A DNA stretch of 64,000 nucleotides from Diploptera punctata (GCA_030220185.1 JASPKZ010009935.1:62001-126000), one strand, 5' to 3'. Shown: positions 11,086 through 22,689, numbered from the stretch's first letter. Notes: generated from the letters alone by a model not told the origin. Made by a program: numbers and translations.

Positions 11086-11128
11086 TACTTATTTTAGGAA
11101 TTCTCACTATGAGGTATATTCTACCTTA
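11086..11128 (-). mobile_element. Micro-insertion of a PLE-like 3' extension (family G)
   Basis: Forty-three bases (TACTTATTTTAGGAATTCTC, then ACTATGAGGTATATT) lie between two copies of ACACTTTCAACT at 11074-11085 and 11129-11140. The same end sequence occurs beside the tRNA-like palindrome at 61340-61395 and at 50968-51005. It breaks the hAT relic. Confidence 0.8.
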
Positions 11129-11503
11129 ACACTTTCAACTCTTCTTTTATGAGGCCTTGGAGAACAACATAGCCTTCGTAGAATTTAGAAGATTCAATGG
11201 CACTTGCTTATGACAATTTCTTCAATTCCACCATGGCACTGTCAGCACTGAAAATTTGATTACTAGGTGTCCTGAGGTCAAATAATTACTAACTTATGGT
11301 GAAATTAAACCTCATAGTGATTAATTCCTATAAAAGTTAAATTTACTATTTGCTGCAAATGCCAATTTTGAAGGGTCTTTCCACAATCAACTTTTTCAGC
11401 TTCGTAAAACTCTTTTGTGCAGTAGTTTTTAACTGGTTCACAATTTCAGCTTTCCTGAGATTTGTCATCTCTTGCAACAAAGTTGTGAGTTGTGTCGAGA
11501 ATA

Positions 11504-11734
11504 TCTCTTCTTCTTCTTCTTTGTCAGGCTCTACGACTTCCAGTGGAATGTCTTGGCCTTCTCAACTAGTTTACGCCATTTCTTCCTATCTTGTGCAGTA
11601 GATTTCAAATAAAAAATCCCCATCTCTCTTAAATCTTCAATTACGTCATCTTCCCATCGATCTTTGGGTCTTCCTCTTGGTCTTGTTCCCTGTGGCTTTC
11701 AATTCAAAATATCATTCGGAAATCTTCCTTTTGG
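11504..11734 (-). mobile_element. LINE tail inside the hAT relic
   Basis: Flanked by GTCGAGAATA at 11494-11503 and 11735-11744. The minus strand encodes TRPRGRPKDRWEDDVIEDLR, then AQDRKKWRKLVEKAK, and ends in a (GAA)n tract. This is the C-terminus of an RTE-like non-LTR retrotransposon, 5'-truncated. Confidence 0.85.
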
Positions 11735-12528
11735 GTCGAGAATACCTCTTTTGTTAATAAATCAAGCATATTCTCCATAACTTTTAGTTTGGAATGAAGA
11801 ACATGAACTGTGGGATAACTGTTATTTTCCAAGAAGGGTAATTAAATTAACAAATCAGTTGCAGTTATCAGCAACAAATTCAGCTTGAACTTTTGTGATG
11901 GCTAAGAATTGGGAACTTACATCTTTAAGAAACTTCATGCCTCTATTTTCTTCACCCAGCTGCTTCATAAATTCCAATATGTCATCAAGGTATTCATGTA
12001 TATACTTTGCAGCTTCAAACCATGTGTTCCATCTAGTTTGTACTGGCATAGGAAAATGCCTAACTTTTCCAAGGTCATTCTCATATTTCTCACGAAGAAA
12101 GTCAAGATACAAATGCTTCCTTTTTCTTGTATTGGGAAATGTAGCTTTTGTTTTAACAACAGTTATGTTCAATTGCCAAATCTGACCCACTAAGTTGATT
12201 TTGTGAGCCCAGAATTGAATATGGACAAGTTTCTCCCCCACTAAGCATTTTAGAGTATTGGCACATGTACCGTGCTGAGTCGGTAATAATCCCTTGCACT
12301 ATGTCATATCCAACAAGTGTCCACAATACTTTGAGTGCATGTTGAACCTGTAGCTTTGTCAAGCACAGCACTGACAGCCAAGTGAACTCCTTGCTGATCC
12401 GTGGCCACCAAAAGAAGAAACAGAATATTAAATATGCAGTTCCCAGATTTTCAGCTGTTTCATCACATATGATGAAAAGTTTTTTGTCCTTTTCTAATTG
12501 TTTCAATTCCTCCACTTATGGTAAAATC

Positions 12529-12832
12529 GTCCACTGCTGTGGTCTCGAGGTAGCATGCTGTCTTGTCATGCAGCGGGTCTGGGTTTGTTCCCCAGTCGGG
12601 GCAGTTTTTATCGGAGTTCTTCCTCACCTGTAAGACAAATGTCAGCAAAACTTTAAGACCCAAACGGTCCCCAAAATCATATGGCCATCATCATCATCCT
12701 TCACTGGTGTGGAAAGCAACGGGAAGCTACCACACCTACAATTCCCTAGTAAAGCTGCAAGCATAGCATGACAATGCTATGATTGCAGTGAAAGACCTGC
12801 CCTCGGGCAAATTATTATGGAGGGATAGATGG
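12529..12832 (+). mobile_element. tRNA-derived SINE, family 1, copy in PLE-E
   Basis: Flanked by ATGGTAAAATC at 12518-12528 and 12833-12843. The head has a polymerase III B-box-like GGTTTGTTCCCC and an A-box-like GTGGTCTCGAGGTAGC. The body (CCTGTAAGACAAATGTCAG, then CCAAACGGTCCCCAAAATC, then CATCATCATC) recurs at 15608-15994 and 52793-53112. Confidence 0.85.
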
Positions 12833-12875
12833 ATGGTAAAATCAAATGTTTCCTACTTCTCCTCATACAAATCTT

Positions 12876-12921
12876 CTAAGTAGATCACGATTTCGAGACC
12901 ATAACGGTCTCATCTTCAGTG
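12876..12921 (-). ncRNA. Hammerhead-like motif, PLE-E left end
   Basis: On the minus strand: core CUGAAGA, one extra U, stem GAGACC/GGUCUC (6 bp, five-base loop), GAAA, near-palindrome AUCGUGAU, then C at the expected cleavage position. All of the three conserved core blocks of a hammerhead are present. Stem I pairing is poor here (CA against UA). Folding and activity are inferred, not shown. Confidence 0.6.
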
Positions 12922-13716
12922 TTATTTTCGAGACTGTTTTGTCGATCAGAAGAAACTCTTCTTCTTCCCTCTGTTGGTGGACTGATGAATCTCTGGATCG
13001 GTCAGAATTTGCAGGAATTTTGAAGTTCATAAGTTTTCCTTTGTTTTTCTAAATGTGGATTTTTCCCAAACCGTGAGTTCCTTTTGTTTATCTATTTGTT
13101 TAATTAGACTGGCTTTTGATTCAATTAAATGTTTTTCGGACCAAGCATGAGCAGATTAATTAATGAAAGCACACATATAAAAGAAACAGAAAAAATAAAA
13201 TTCAAGAAATTCACTACCATCCATTGAAACACCATAACTTTAAAAAAAATTTCAAAAAGTTTAATATAAGATTGGCGCCAAAGAACAAATACAGCTTTAA
13301 CAGGATAATTAAAACCATTAAAAATGAAAGAATTGAAGAAGAAAACAAATCAGGAATTTATCAAATCAAATGCAGGGATTGTGACAAAATTTATATTGGA
13401 AAAAAAAAAAGAAATTTGAGAACAAGGGTGAAAGAACATCTTAGAAATGCAAAAATGGAGAAGTGGAAAAGTCAGCATTAGCTGCTCATGCTTGGTCCAA
13501 AAACATTTAATTGAATCAAAAGCCAGTCTAATTAAACAAATAGATAAACAAACGGAACTCACGGTTTGGGAAAAAATCCACAATCAGAAAAACAAAGGAA
13601 AACTTATGAACTTCAAAATTCCCAGAAATTCTGACCTGATCCAGAGGTTCATCAGTCCACCAACAGAGGGAAGGAGAAGAGTTTCTTCCGATCAACATAA
13701 CATCAGTTGAAAAAAT

Positions 13717-13764
13717 AGTACTGAATATGAGACCGTTATGGTCTCGAAATCGCGATCTACTTAG
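13717..13764 (+). ncRNA. Hammerhead-like motif, PLE-E right end
   Basis: Stem I AGUA/UACU, core CUGAAUA (the expected G8 is U), extra U, stem GAGACC/GGUCUC, GAAA, palindrome AUCGCGAU, then C. The G8 change would be expected to weaken or abolish cleavage in this copy. It is in sense with the VWA8 transcript. Confidence 0.55.
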
Positions 13765-14639
13765 AAGATTTGTATGAGGAGATGTAGGAAACATTTTATT
13801 TTACCATAAATTAAACTTCACAGTGATTAATTCCTGTAAAAGTTAAATCCTCCACTTATACCAATAATTATTGGTATGTAATGTTGCCGGATTCTATCTG
13901 CAGAAGGCAAGTCAAAACTGCCCTTTATATATTTGCCCAACCATTCTCTCATCTTGGGATGATCTAACTTTTCCACAGAAATTCCTGCACTCAAAAATGC
14001 CTCCGTAGTGTCAACAATGAACTCTGTTTTGTCTTATTTTGCTTTTTAGCATGTAAAAAGGACCCTTCAACAGATAATTGGTGCTTCATTGATGTCTTCT
14101 TATTCTTAGGATTTTTGTGAATTTCACTGGCTATATGTTTTAGCAAAGTATCCTTTCTTTCATATTCTAGTCTTTTGTCACAGTACCGGCACATCAATAT
14201 TTTTTTATGATTTACAAAAAAAAAACTTTTACTGCTGAATTTGTGTGCCCTAATTGTGGCTGACACATTTGGTTTTGGCATGATAATAGGTAGAAAATTA
14301 AAAACAAAAAACAAATGATAATAAAAATTACTTGAGACTTAAGTAAAACACAAACTGACCAAGGTATACATTTCACATTCACTGAATGTATCTGTTGATT
14401 GAAACAAAGTTTGAAGGGGAAAAGAGGGGGAATTAAAATTGCACGTGGCAATTGTTGTTCAAACTGTCAGTATTTGTTTTGTTACATTTTGTTAAAAATC
14501 CATGTTATAGATATGTAATCCAGTAGAAAAGTATGTTTATGTAATTAAATTCTGTTTTAATTAAATTGGGAATAATAACATTTATCAATATGGTATAATT
14601 ACTCATGGTCCATTGTTGACTTATTCAAATTTGGCAGTA

Positions 14640-14985
14640 CTTGCATTATTGTCAAGTTACTGCTTATAACTAACTAACTCACTGGCACTATCGAACCCGT
14701 AGGTGCATGGCCGCACAGACATAAGCTTTCCATACATCCCTATCCTGAGCCAGTGTTTTCCAACCATCCCCTGTATAATCTACTTCCCTCAAATCATAAT
14801 TAATGTTATTCTCCCACCTCATTCTTGATCTACCAACTGGGCGTTTTCCCTCTGGTTTTTCTACAAGAAGCTTCCATGCACATCTTTCGTTCCCCATTTG
14901 TGCCACATGTCCTGCCCATCACAGTCTACGAGACATAACTTTTCTCATTATATCTGGCTGCTTATACTAAAGAAATGTTCTCTTC
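14640..14985 (-). mobile_element. LINE tail (RTE-like)
   Basis: The minus strand encodes a 72-residue open frame with PEGKRPVGRSRMRWENNINY and AQDRDVWKAYVCAAMHLRVR, the typical terminal segment of an endonuclease/reverse transcriptase. A near copy lies at 54494-54935. The 3' end is TTAGTTAGTTATAAG on the minus strand. Confidence 0.75.
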
Positions 14986-14989
14986 AGAT

Positions 14990-15480
14990 TTGAATATACC
15001 ATTGCTTAATAATGATTGATACAAAAAATTGATAATTATGTCTGCAAAAATTTAGGGGGAAAAAAACTTACACGTTAATATAATTTGTATTTCCTGGAAT
15101 TCATATTGGCCATAGAACTAAAAATCTATGGAGAGACCATATTTGAGCATGAGAAGGACAGAAAATATTACCTCTGTGTTGTGAACTGTGTTGCAAGAGT
15201 GCATGGAGGAAGCAGATATGGCAGTTAAAAGAAGATGGAATCCGAAAACAGTGTTTAAAAATGCATTATGAAAATTTCATGAATAGAACAAAAAAAAATC
15301 TCTGTAATTCTTTGAATTTTTTAAATTTTGGTGTTATTTTGCATTATCGTAGGATTTTGCATTATTTCGCGATTCATAAATGCTTTTTTTGAAGTTATGG
15401 AAAGTGGAGTAAGGAATGGTACAAGAATATAACAAAATTAGAGCATTTTGTGTTATCACGACTCGCAAGTTTCATGGATC
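14990..15480. other. VWA8 intron, no recognised feature
   Basis: AT-rich with short direct runs (TTTTGCATTAT repeats) but nothing I can name. Confidence 0.4.
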
Positions 15481-15607
15481 TCTACTCATTGTTTATGTTT
15501 TCTTAAACATGGGAACTGCAGTTTTCCCTCCCATTTTCAACCAATATTATGACTCACTATGAGGTAAGATAAGAAATGACTCCTTCATTCATTCAATTAA
15601 GAACCTC

Positions 15608-15994
15608 TTTTTTTTATTTTTCAATTGCCCCAGGTTGTCTTTCGACATTCCTGATGTTTTCTCCTGGCATGGCATACTTGTAACCTACTTCTGAGGTTGG
15701 GGCGCCTGGAAGATGGGGTTGCATTGCTCCGATACGATGGGTGATGGTGATGATAGTGGTGCGCTAGGAGAGTTCTTAATCCTAAGCTTAATCTAAGATG
15801 AATATGGATGATGATTGTGATGGCCATATGATTTCGAGGACCGTTTGGGCCTTAAAGTTTTCCTGACATTTGTCTTACAAGTGAGGAAAACCCCCGATAA
15901 AAACCTCACCCAGAAAAACTGTCCCGACCAGGGATTGAACCCGGGCCCGCCGCATGACAAGGCAGCATGCTACCTCGAGACCACAGCGGTGGAC
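15608..15994 (-). mobile_element. tRNA-derived SINE, family 1, with long tail
   Basis: In reverse, this copy starts GTCCACCGCTGTGGTCTCGA, has the B box GGGTTCAATCCC, and shares the body with 12529-12832. Its 3' half differs after the CATCATC stretch (TAGATTAAGCTTAGGATT onwards), so it belongs to a subfamily with another tail. AACCTC flanks it at 15602-15607 and 15995-16000. It landed inside a PLE family C-like end (15545-15601 and 16001-16030). Confidence 0.75.
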
Positions 15995-16279
15995 AACCTC
16001 GTAATGTTATTTCACATATATGAAATATATGAATATGAATAAAGTCTATTGAAGTGTGGAGACACAGGTTGCCTCTTCAGAAATTATCTCACATAGAATA
16101 TGTTAACAAAATGTTATCCATAAAAAGCATTTCTAATTTTATCATTTTTAATTAAATTCATTAGGAATATTTCTTAGTTTAAGATTCTAGATGTTAAAAT
16201 GTTAATAATACAGGACAGCATTTATGTTTAAATTTATTAGAGGAACAAGTTTTATCTTTTATATATATATATATATATA

Positions 16280-16620
16280 GTCACTGATGGCACAGGGTTT
16301 TCCTTTAACTTATTTGGACTTAAATAAGTACACAGTTGCTATGTAAAATTTTTGTTTTCACTTTATTTTCTTCTCACAATTATCACTACATCTTCAATCA
16401 CAATTTTATCTTACAACTATTCTTCTTTGCAGGTTTATTAGATAATCACTTATCACACAATTACAGACACAGTACTTCCTCACAGTTTAACCTCTCGCTA
16501 TCTATCGTGGAACTAACTCGGCACTGATAGGGGTCATTCTGCTCTCACCACATATTTATAGGCGAGTAGATGGAAATTTCCAGGTCCATCAACGAGATGT
16601 TCGACATGGAACCCTCTAGT
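16280..16620 (-). repeat. 3' LTR of the Ty3/gypsy element
   Basis: About 340 bases starting GTCACTGATGGCACAGGG match 21399-21740 with scattered changes and small indels in the last third. The element is read on the minus strand, so this left copy is the 3' LTR. An AT microsatellite (16262-16279) abuts it. I see no clear target duplication, which suggests decay or slippage in the microsatellite. Confidence 0.85.
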
Positions 16621-16659
16621 GCTGAATCCGGTGAACCACATCATTGATTCTCTTCACCA

Positions 16660-19600
16660 CCTTGTATAGTCCATCCCAGGAGCATTGTAGCTTTGACGAT
16701 TTCCCCTTCGTTCATGTAGGTCGGTACAGCCATACCAAGTCGCCTTTGTTGAATCCAGTGGAGTTGCCCAGATGGTCATAACACACGTTCTTCCTGTCAC
16801 TAACTAGTTTGAGGTGTTCTTTAGCATGCTGATGAATTTCTCTCAGTCTGTCGGTCAGCTCCCACACGTAGTCAGCTGCCGGCTGGTCAGAATCAGGTGG
16901 AGATCTAAACTGAAGGTCACAAGGTAGCCGTAACTCCCTCCCGAAGACCATCCTGGCAGGTGTCATTCCAGTGGTGTCGTGGGTAGATACTCGGTAGGCC
17001 AGAAGGAACAGTGGAACCCTGGTATCCCAATCTCTCCACCTTGCGTAGATATTCCTCCACCGTCTTCACATAGCGTTCTACCATCCCATCAGATTGTGGA
17101 TGAAGGGGCATAGTCCTGGTCTTATGTACCCCCGGGCGTTGCAGCAGCTCCTTCATCAACTGGGACTCGAAGTTGCATCCCTGGTCGCTATGCAGCTCCA
17201 TTGGTACTCCGTAGCGACACAAGAAGTTGTTGACTAGTGCGTCGACTATGGTAGAGGCTTCTTGATTGGGGATGGCCATTTAGTAAAGTAGTCCATGACC
17301 AGCAACAGGTACGAGTTCCCAGCGTCCATCTCTGGAAAGGGGCCTGCCACGTCGATGGCGATCCTCTCAAATGGTTCTCCCACATTGTATTGCTGCACGG
17401 TACCCCTGCTGCATGTTCAAGGACCTCGACTGGCTGCACAGATGTCACACTGTTGGCATCATCTCTTGACATCACTCCGTTGGTGCAGCCAGTAGAAGCG
17501 GCGACGAACCTTGTCTAGGGTTTTGTTAACCCCTAGATGTCGTCCAGACACTCCACCATGGGTTTCCTCTAACACCTCCTGAATCTTATTTCTGGGCAGA
17601 ACCAGATGTTCGGTGGTTGTCTTTCCATCGGCAGACTCCCATATTCTTTTTAGGATCCTGTTCTTCACACCTAGAGACTTCCATTGGACCCAGTAGCTCT
17701 TGTAGGTGGTGCTGCGGTCTGCTATCTCTGCCCAGGCTGGTCGTTGTACAGATTCTTTCTCATGTAGAACCTGCCCGATGTCGATGTCATGTAGCTCCTC
17801 AAGGCATCTTCATCCCAACCAGCAGCAGGCTGGGTGGTTACAACTCTCACCATTCCAGTGACTTCACGTTGCTAAACTCAGGTATAATGGTTGCAGTTTT
17901 TGAGGCAGGGTCGATGAGATAAGGTGTCTGCGTTGGAGTGTTTCTTGCCCTGGTGATGCTCCGATGTAAAGTTGTATTCTTGGATCTGTTGGATCCATCT
18001 AGCAGTCTGTCCTTCCAGGTTGCAGAAATTTAGCAATCAGGTGAGCACAGAATGATCAGTTCTGAGGTGGAATGCTTGACCATATGGGTACTTGTGGAAA
18101 TGTTTAAGGGCGCTCACTATGGCGAGTAGCTCCCGGTGGATGACTCAGTAGTTCCTCTCAGCCTTGGACAGGGTTCGACTGAAGTAGGCAGTGACCTTCT
18201 CGTGTCCACCTTGGTCTTGGGACAGCACAGCTCCGATGCCCATGTTGCTGGCATCGGTGTCGATGATAAACTTCCCATCCAGCATCGGATATCCAAGAAC
18301 AGGGGCAGTGCAAAGGGCTTCTTTCAGATTCTGGAATGCCATCTCGGTTTCTTCAGTCCACTCGAATGCCCGTTTTTCTTCAGTCAGTTGGGTCAGGGGC
18401 TTGGCGATGTTGGAGTACCTCTTGACGAATCTTCTATAGTAGGTACACAGGCCCAGGAAACAACGAAGCTCTTGTTTGTCTATTGGTTTGGGCCATTCTT
18501 TTACAGCCTTCAACTTCTCAGGATCCATAGCTACTCCGTTGGTCTGCACAATGTGTCCCAGGTAGGAAAATTCCCATTGAAATAGCTGGCATTTCTTAGA
18601 ATTTAACTTAAGTCGCGCTTGCCGTAATATCTCAAAGGCTCTTCGTAGATTGGCTAGTTGTTCTTTGAAGCTTCTTCTTATTACAATGATGTCATCCAGG
18701 TATATCAAGTAGGCATCATAGGTAAGGCCTCTCATAACTGCCTCCATGAGACGTTGGAAAGTAGCAGGTTCATTACACAATCCAAAGGGCTTAACTGTGA
18801 ATTGCCATAGCCCTTGCCCAGTGGAGAATGCTATTTTCTCTTTATCTTCTGGGTGCAGTGTCACCTGCCAGTAGCCCGATTTAAGATCAAGGGTGGAGAA
18901 CCATTGGGATCCTGCGAAAGTGTCCAAGGTGTCGTCAATTCCTGGCAGAGGGAAGCAGTCCTTCTTGGTGACATCGTTCAGCCTCCTATAGTCAACACAG
19001 AACTGCATCTCTCCGTTCTTCTTCTTCACCAGTAGCACAGGTAAAGACCAAGGGCTATCATATCCTTCAATGATACCACGAGCCCTCATATCCTCCAATT
19101 GTTTATTTATCTTTGCCTGCTTTGCTAGTGGGGCCTGTCGAGGCGGTTGTCTTATCGGGTGGGTGTCTCCGGTCGAGGTATCGATGTGATGCATCACTCT
19201 GTCTGTCCTGCCATGGTCGTTTTCGGTGAGGCTGAAAATGTCTCGGAACTAGACCACCAGGTTACGAACCTTGTTCGCCTGTCCTTCGTTGAGGTTGCTG
19301 GCAGCCCTTTGTAGCAACTCCCGAAGTGATGGATCTTCATTCCGACTTCTCCCTCCTGGTGTCTCGTTGTCAATGGTCATTACGGTGGTAACGGGTTCAC
19401 AGGTACCCAGGACCGTTCCACTAGGTACCACCTGGTCTTGGGTTGTCACATTCAGGATTCTCACAGGGATGACTTCACGGGCTGGTGACAAGGTTCTAGC
19501 CACAAACAGCCCATCTTGGGGATTTCTTCTGGTGTCCAGCAGCATGTCTTGTCGGGGTGTCCTTCCACCAACATCTCACAACCAGCTGGGATCACCTTCT

Positions 19601-20000
19601 TCTCCTTCAGGACTAATCTGCAGACGGCTGGTCTCTGATCCACATCATTGAGTAGGATTTCATCATGGCCGAAACCTAGTACTCGTCGTCTGATGTCCAC
19701 AGTAGCATCATACATACTCAGGGTGTCTAGGCCTAAGATTACATCTTCGGCAATTCTGGCGACAAATGCCCACAGTCGCAGCAGCTTGCACCTTCCCAGG
19801 ATCAACTCCAGGAGAACCTCCTCCTCCACAGGCATGCTGTGCCCTGATGTGGTATGCAGCTCATATTTCCGTAGCAGCGTCCTCTCAGGCAACCCCTCTG
19901 CTACTTTGGTCAGCGACACTCCCGTATCGACGAGTACCCAGCAGGGCCATCTGTGGATCCATCTGTCGGCTATAAGTCCCTCGTCGTCGATGTTGTTCAC
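16660..20000 (-). pseudogene. Ty3/gypsy pol (protease, RT, RNase H, integrase)
   Basis: Right to left: an aspartic protease at about 20000-19461 with LVDTGVS and a flap-side DVILGLDTL; a reverse transcriptase at 19197-18145 with LDLKSGYWQV and the catalytic YLDDI; RNase H starting IIDTDASNMGIGAVLS; integrase with the H2C2 zinc region at 17668-17459, the core at 17279-16917 (HSDQGCNFES, HPQSDGMVERY) and a C-terminal end at 16966-16712. Order PR-RT-RH-IN is that of Ty3/gypsy. Several stops and frameshifts (for example after AERNY near 18147, and in integrase) make it a dead copy. No envelope-like frame is seen. Confidence 0.9.
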
Positions 20001-20079
20001 GGCGTTCAGAATTAATTGAGGGGATGATGATGATGATGACTGCGACCGCCGGTGGCCCCCTCCTCACATCGGCCCATTT

Positions 20080-21251
20080 TAGTTTTCCTGGTCCTGCGAT
20101 CACAGTCCTGCCTCAGATGTCCAACCCGCCCGCAATTCCAACAGGTCGGTCTTCCATATCTGCAATACTCGGGTGGTGATTAGCGTCGCTCCTCGGCATC
20201 TTCCACAATCAGCTGTCTCACTCGTGACGATGCCAGGTCGAGGTAGTGTGTGGTCTCCTTTGCCGCCTTGAGACGTAATGCCGTACTCAGTGCTCCATTA
20301 GTGACCTGAGGTTCTGCCAGCAGCAGGTGTTGTTTAATTTCACGGTCCCTCAGACCGCAGACGAAAGCGGATGCCACCTCTCCATCGATGAACACTGCTA
20401 GGAATCCGCTGAGGGCCTTGTGGGCTAGTTATTCAATGGCCATGGCATGTTCTTGTAGTGACTCCCCGATGTGCTGGTCATGGGCTTTCAGCTGGGCATG
20501 GTAGGCTGCACGAGGTGATGATATGCTGTAATGGTTGTCTAAGGTGTCCAATATGTCCTCGGCGCGACGTTCTCCTGGAAGGCTTCTTAGAATTTCTGCA
20601 GCAGATCCCTGTAAGGAGGCGATTAATTGGGTCGTCCTTTCTTCCGTTGTCCAACCATGTGTGTTGAGATGGTGTTAAATTGCCATTTAAATAAGTCCCA
20701 TGATGTGGAACAGTCGAATTTGGGACTCTTAATTCCATGTTGACTTGGAGCGTCAGTCGGTTGTCGAACTTCGGTCCTGGTCATAAAATCACTTTGTAAA
20801 TTTTTCACTGCACGTTGAACTTCAGATGTTATAAACTGATGATTATTCTTTTCTTGTTGATCAAGTGTTTTTCCCAATGTTCTTTCATGCGACAAAATTC
20901 TCCATCAATTTTATGTAAATTGTCTTCTTGTTCATTTACTCTTTGTTCAATACTAGAAATGTCTGCTTTTATTTCCTGTGTTACTAAATTAAAGTTTTCT
21001 TTAATTTGTTCAATTTTTTCATGCAGTTTCTCATTCTGGGTTAACAATTCTCTTTTAATTTCTTCATTTTGTATACTGATCTGTTTTTGTATTTCTGTGT
21101 TAGATGTTTCAATCCGAGTAAATAATTTGCGTTTTGAATCCTCATTTTGTTTCTGTATTTGTTCATTTTGTTTTTGCATTTGTTTAATTTCTAAATTGGA
21201 TGTATTAACTTGTTTTAATAATTCATTAAGAATTTCTTGAATGTTTTCCAT
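20080..21251 (-). pseudogene. Ty3/gypsy gag-like region
   Basis: The 5' part (21251-20829) encodes about 140 residues of almost pure coiled coil, rich in Q, N, E and K. The middle (20895-20180) has a gag-like capsid segment including FDCSTSWDLFKWQF and a run of charged helices. Near 20175-20105 there is a CCHC zinc knuckle, CWNCGRVGHLRQDC, expected at the end of gag nucleocapsid. At least three frame changes split the region. Confidence 0.78.
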
Positions 21252-21375
21252 TTATTTATTAATTATTTTTTTTATTACTTACCGGTGTAGTTCTCCTTTT
21301 CGATGACAGATGGCAATCCCTCTGCTGATCAGCACTCTGCTTTACCGACTTCTCCAACGTTACTGGCGTGTACAT

Positions 21376-21394
21376 AATCCTACTTCTGACACCA
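21376..21394 (-). promoter_or_regulatory. Primer-binding site of the gypsy element
   Basis: On the minus strand TGGTGTCAGAAGTAGGATT follows the 5' LTR after a few bases. It complements the 3' end of a leucine tRNA (CCA plus acceptor and T-arm) with one apparent mismatch, by my recall of insect tRNA-Leu. Priming by tRNA-Leu is known in mdg3-type gypsy elements. Confidence 0.65.
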
Positions 21395-21398
21395 AGAT

Positions 21399-21740
21399 GT
21401 CACTGATGGCACAGGGTTTTCCTTTAACTTATTTGGACTTAAATAAGTACACAGTTGCTGTGTAAAATTTTTGTTTTCACTTCATTTTCTTCTCACAATT
21501 ATCACTAAATCTTCGATCACAATTTTATCTTACAACTATTCTTCTTTGCAGGTTTATTAGATGATCACTTATCACACAATTACAGACACAGTACTTCCTC
21601 ACAATTTAACCTCTCGCTATCTATTGTGGGGATGTCTTTTTACTGACTGGGGGTCGTCCTGCTCTCACCACATATTTATAGGCGACTAGACAGAAATTTA
21701 CAGGTCCATGAATGAGATGTTTCAACGTGGAACCCTCTAG
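21399..21740 (-). repeat. 5' LTR of the Ty3/gypsy element
   Basis: Matches the left LTR over about 340 bases and carries CACCACATATTTATAGGCGA, where TATTTATA may be a TATA-like element. The shared sequence stops at CCCTCTAGT in both. Confidence 0.85.
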
Positions 21741-21927
21741 TCTTCCAATGTTTCTTGAATGGGGGAACAGATGTTCGTAGAACTCTCTGACTATTAGCAA
21801 AGAAAATTCGGTGGATTCCATGACTCATGATTGGCTATTTGCTAATCCAGTCCACCAATGCGAGGTTTCTCTCGCCAGCCCACATATTTTAAACGACGCT
21901 ACTACAACGCGTCTCAGTATATATAAT

Positions 21928-22057
21928 TTTTTACATGATAAAACTTCAATCAAATGCTGGGCCTTGGCAATGAAGCCATTAGCATATATATATATATATG
22001 TGCTAATGGCTTCATTGCCAAGGCCCAGCATTTGATTGAAGTTTTATCATGTAAAAA
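21928..22057. repeat. Perfect palindrome with (TA)n centre
   Basis: Arms of about 57 bases (TTTTTACATGATAAAACTTC at the outside, GAAGCCATTAGCA inside) are exact reverse complements around a TATATATA centre. No coding capacity. It may be a fold-back insertion or a replication product; no duplication was found. Confidence 0.85.
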
Positions 22058-22309
22058 GTTTCACTTTTACAATATAATTATTTCCTACTGAAACTGCTGA
22101 TAACAAATATGATAAGAGTCGTACAAATAGAAATATCAGATATAAGGGTCAGATCTTTTACAACTGATATAAATTTACATCATTTTTAATACATTAGAAA
22201 ATAATAATACTTTGCCAAAATAAAGTTATGTGAACATTGTAGAATACAGGCTTTCACGGCCAGAAATCACGATATTAGAAGATTTGAGCTATAAGGCCAT
22301 AACACTGGT

Positions 22310-22550
22310 CTTACCTCATATTTCTATGTTTTTTTTAATACAGCACCGCGGTATCGGCAACAATCGTCACCATCATCAGCTGTTTTCATGACTGTCAATT
22401 TTCTTTTGCCGGTAATTATCCAAATTGCCATCTGGTGTTTTTTTGAAGGAATCATTTTCTAAACATAGAAGTATGAGGTAAGAAGAATTCACTATTCATT
22501 TGATTCTTATCAATAAAACCTCATAATGTTCCCAAATTTATTATATTAAA
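22310..22550 (+). mobile_element. PLE family B, short fold-back copy
   Basis: Left end CTTACCTCATATTTCTATG and right end CATAGAAGTATGAGGTAAG are inverted. Between them is an inverted 3' piece with the motif CUGAUGAUGGUGAC seen on the minus strand. The 3' extension (AAAACCTCATAATGTTCCC) is at the right. Same family as 28563-29362. Confidence 0.75.
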
Positions 22551-22689
22551 AAAAAAAATTTTTTTCTTTCACAAGAATAAAAATATGAGATTTTAGAAGT
22601 ATTTTTCATCCTGAATTTAAATATCATTTCAGTTTTTTTTTCCTATCAGGCAAGAGTTTTCTGTGATATTCATTTACATTTTTTATAAT

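Larger units (their letters stand above)
12520..13847 (+). mobile_element. Penelope-like element, family E, in the hAT relic
   Basis: The hAT sequence TCCTCCACTTAT is duplicated at 12508-12519 and 13848-13859. The left part (12838-13155) is inverted; the right part (13156-13847) reads forward and encodes a GIY-YIG domain (SGIYQIKCRDCDKIYIGKKK at about 13350-13410) with a frameshift after EKWKS. The 3' extension (CACAGTGATTAATTCCTGT) is at the right. Both ends contain a hammerhead-like motif. A SINE sits in its left terminus. Confidence 0.88.
10867..14314 (-). pseudogene. hAT transposase relic, split by later insertions
   Basis: From right to left the minus strand holds a BED-type zinc finger at about 14290-13990 (CRYCDKRLEYERKDTLLKHI, then H at the usual spacing); a central hAT nuclease region at 12515-12153 (FIICDETAENLG, IITDSARYM) and 12241-11855 (LVHIQFWAHKINL, then VQTRWNTWFEAAKY); and the hAT dimerisation end at 11052-10867 (YPTSNVDSERSIYQYGVVV). 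It is interrupted by a LINE tail, a 43-base PLE scrap and a PLE that itself holds a SINE. Frameshifts add to this. The element's own terminal repeats could not be located. Confidence 0.82.

Noticed and set aside
20815..21240. Plus-strand cysteine-rich protein
   Set aside because: It is the antisense of the glutamine/lysine-rich coiled coil in gag.
16280..21740. Endogenous retrovirus with envelope
   Set aside because: No envelope-like frame is found between integrase and the 3' LTR; it is a plain Ty3/gypsy retrotransposon.
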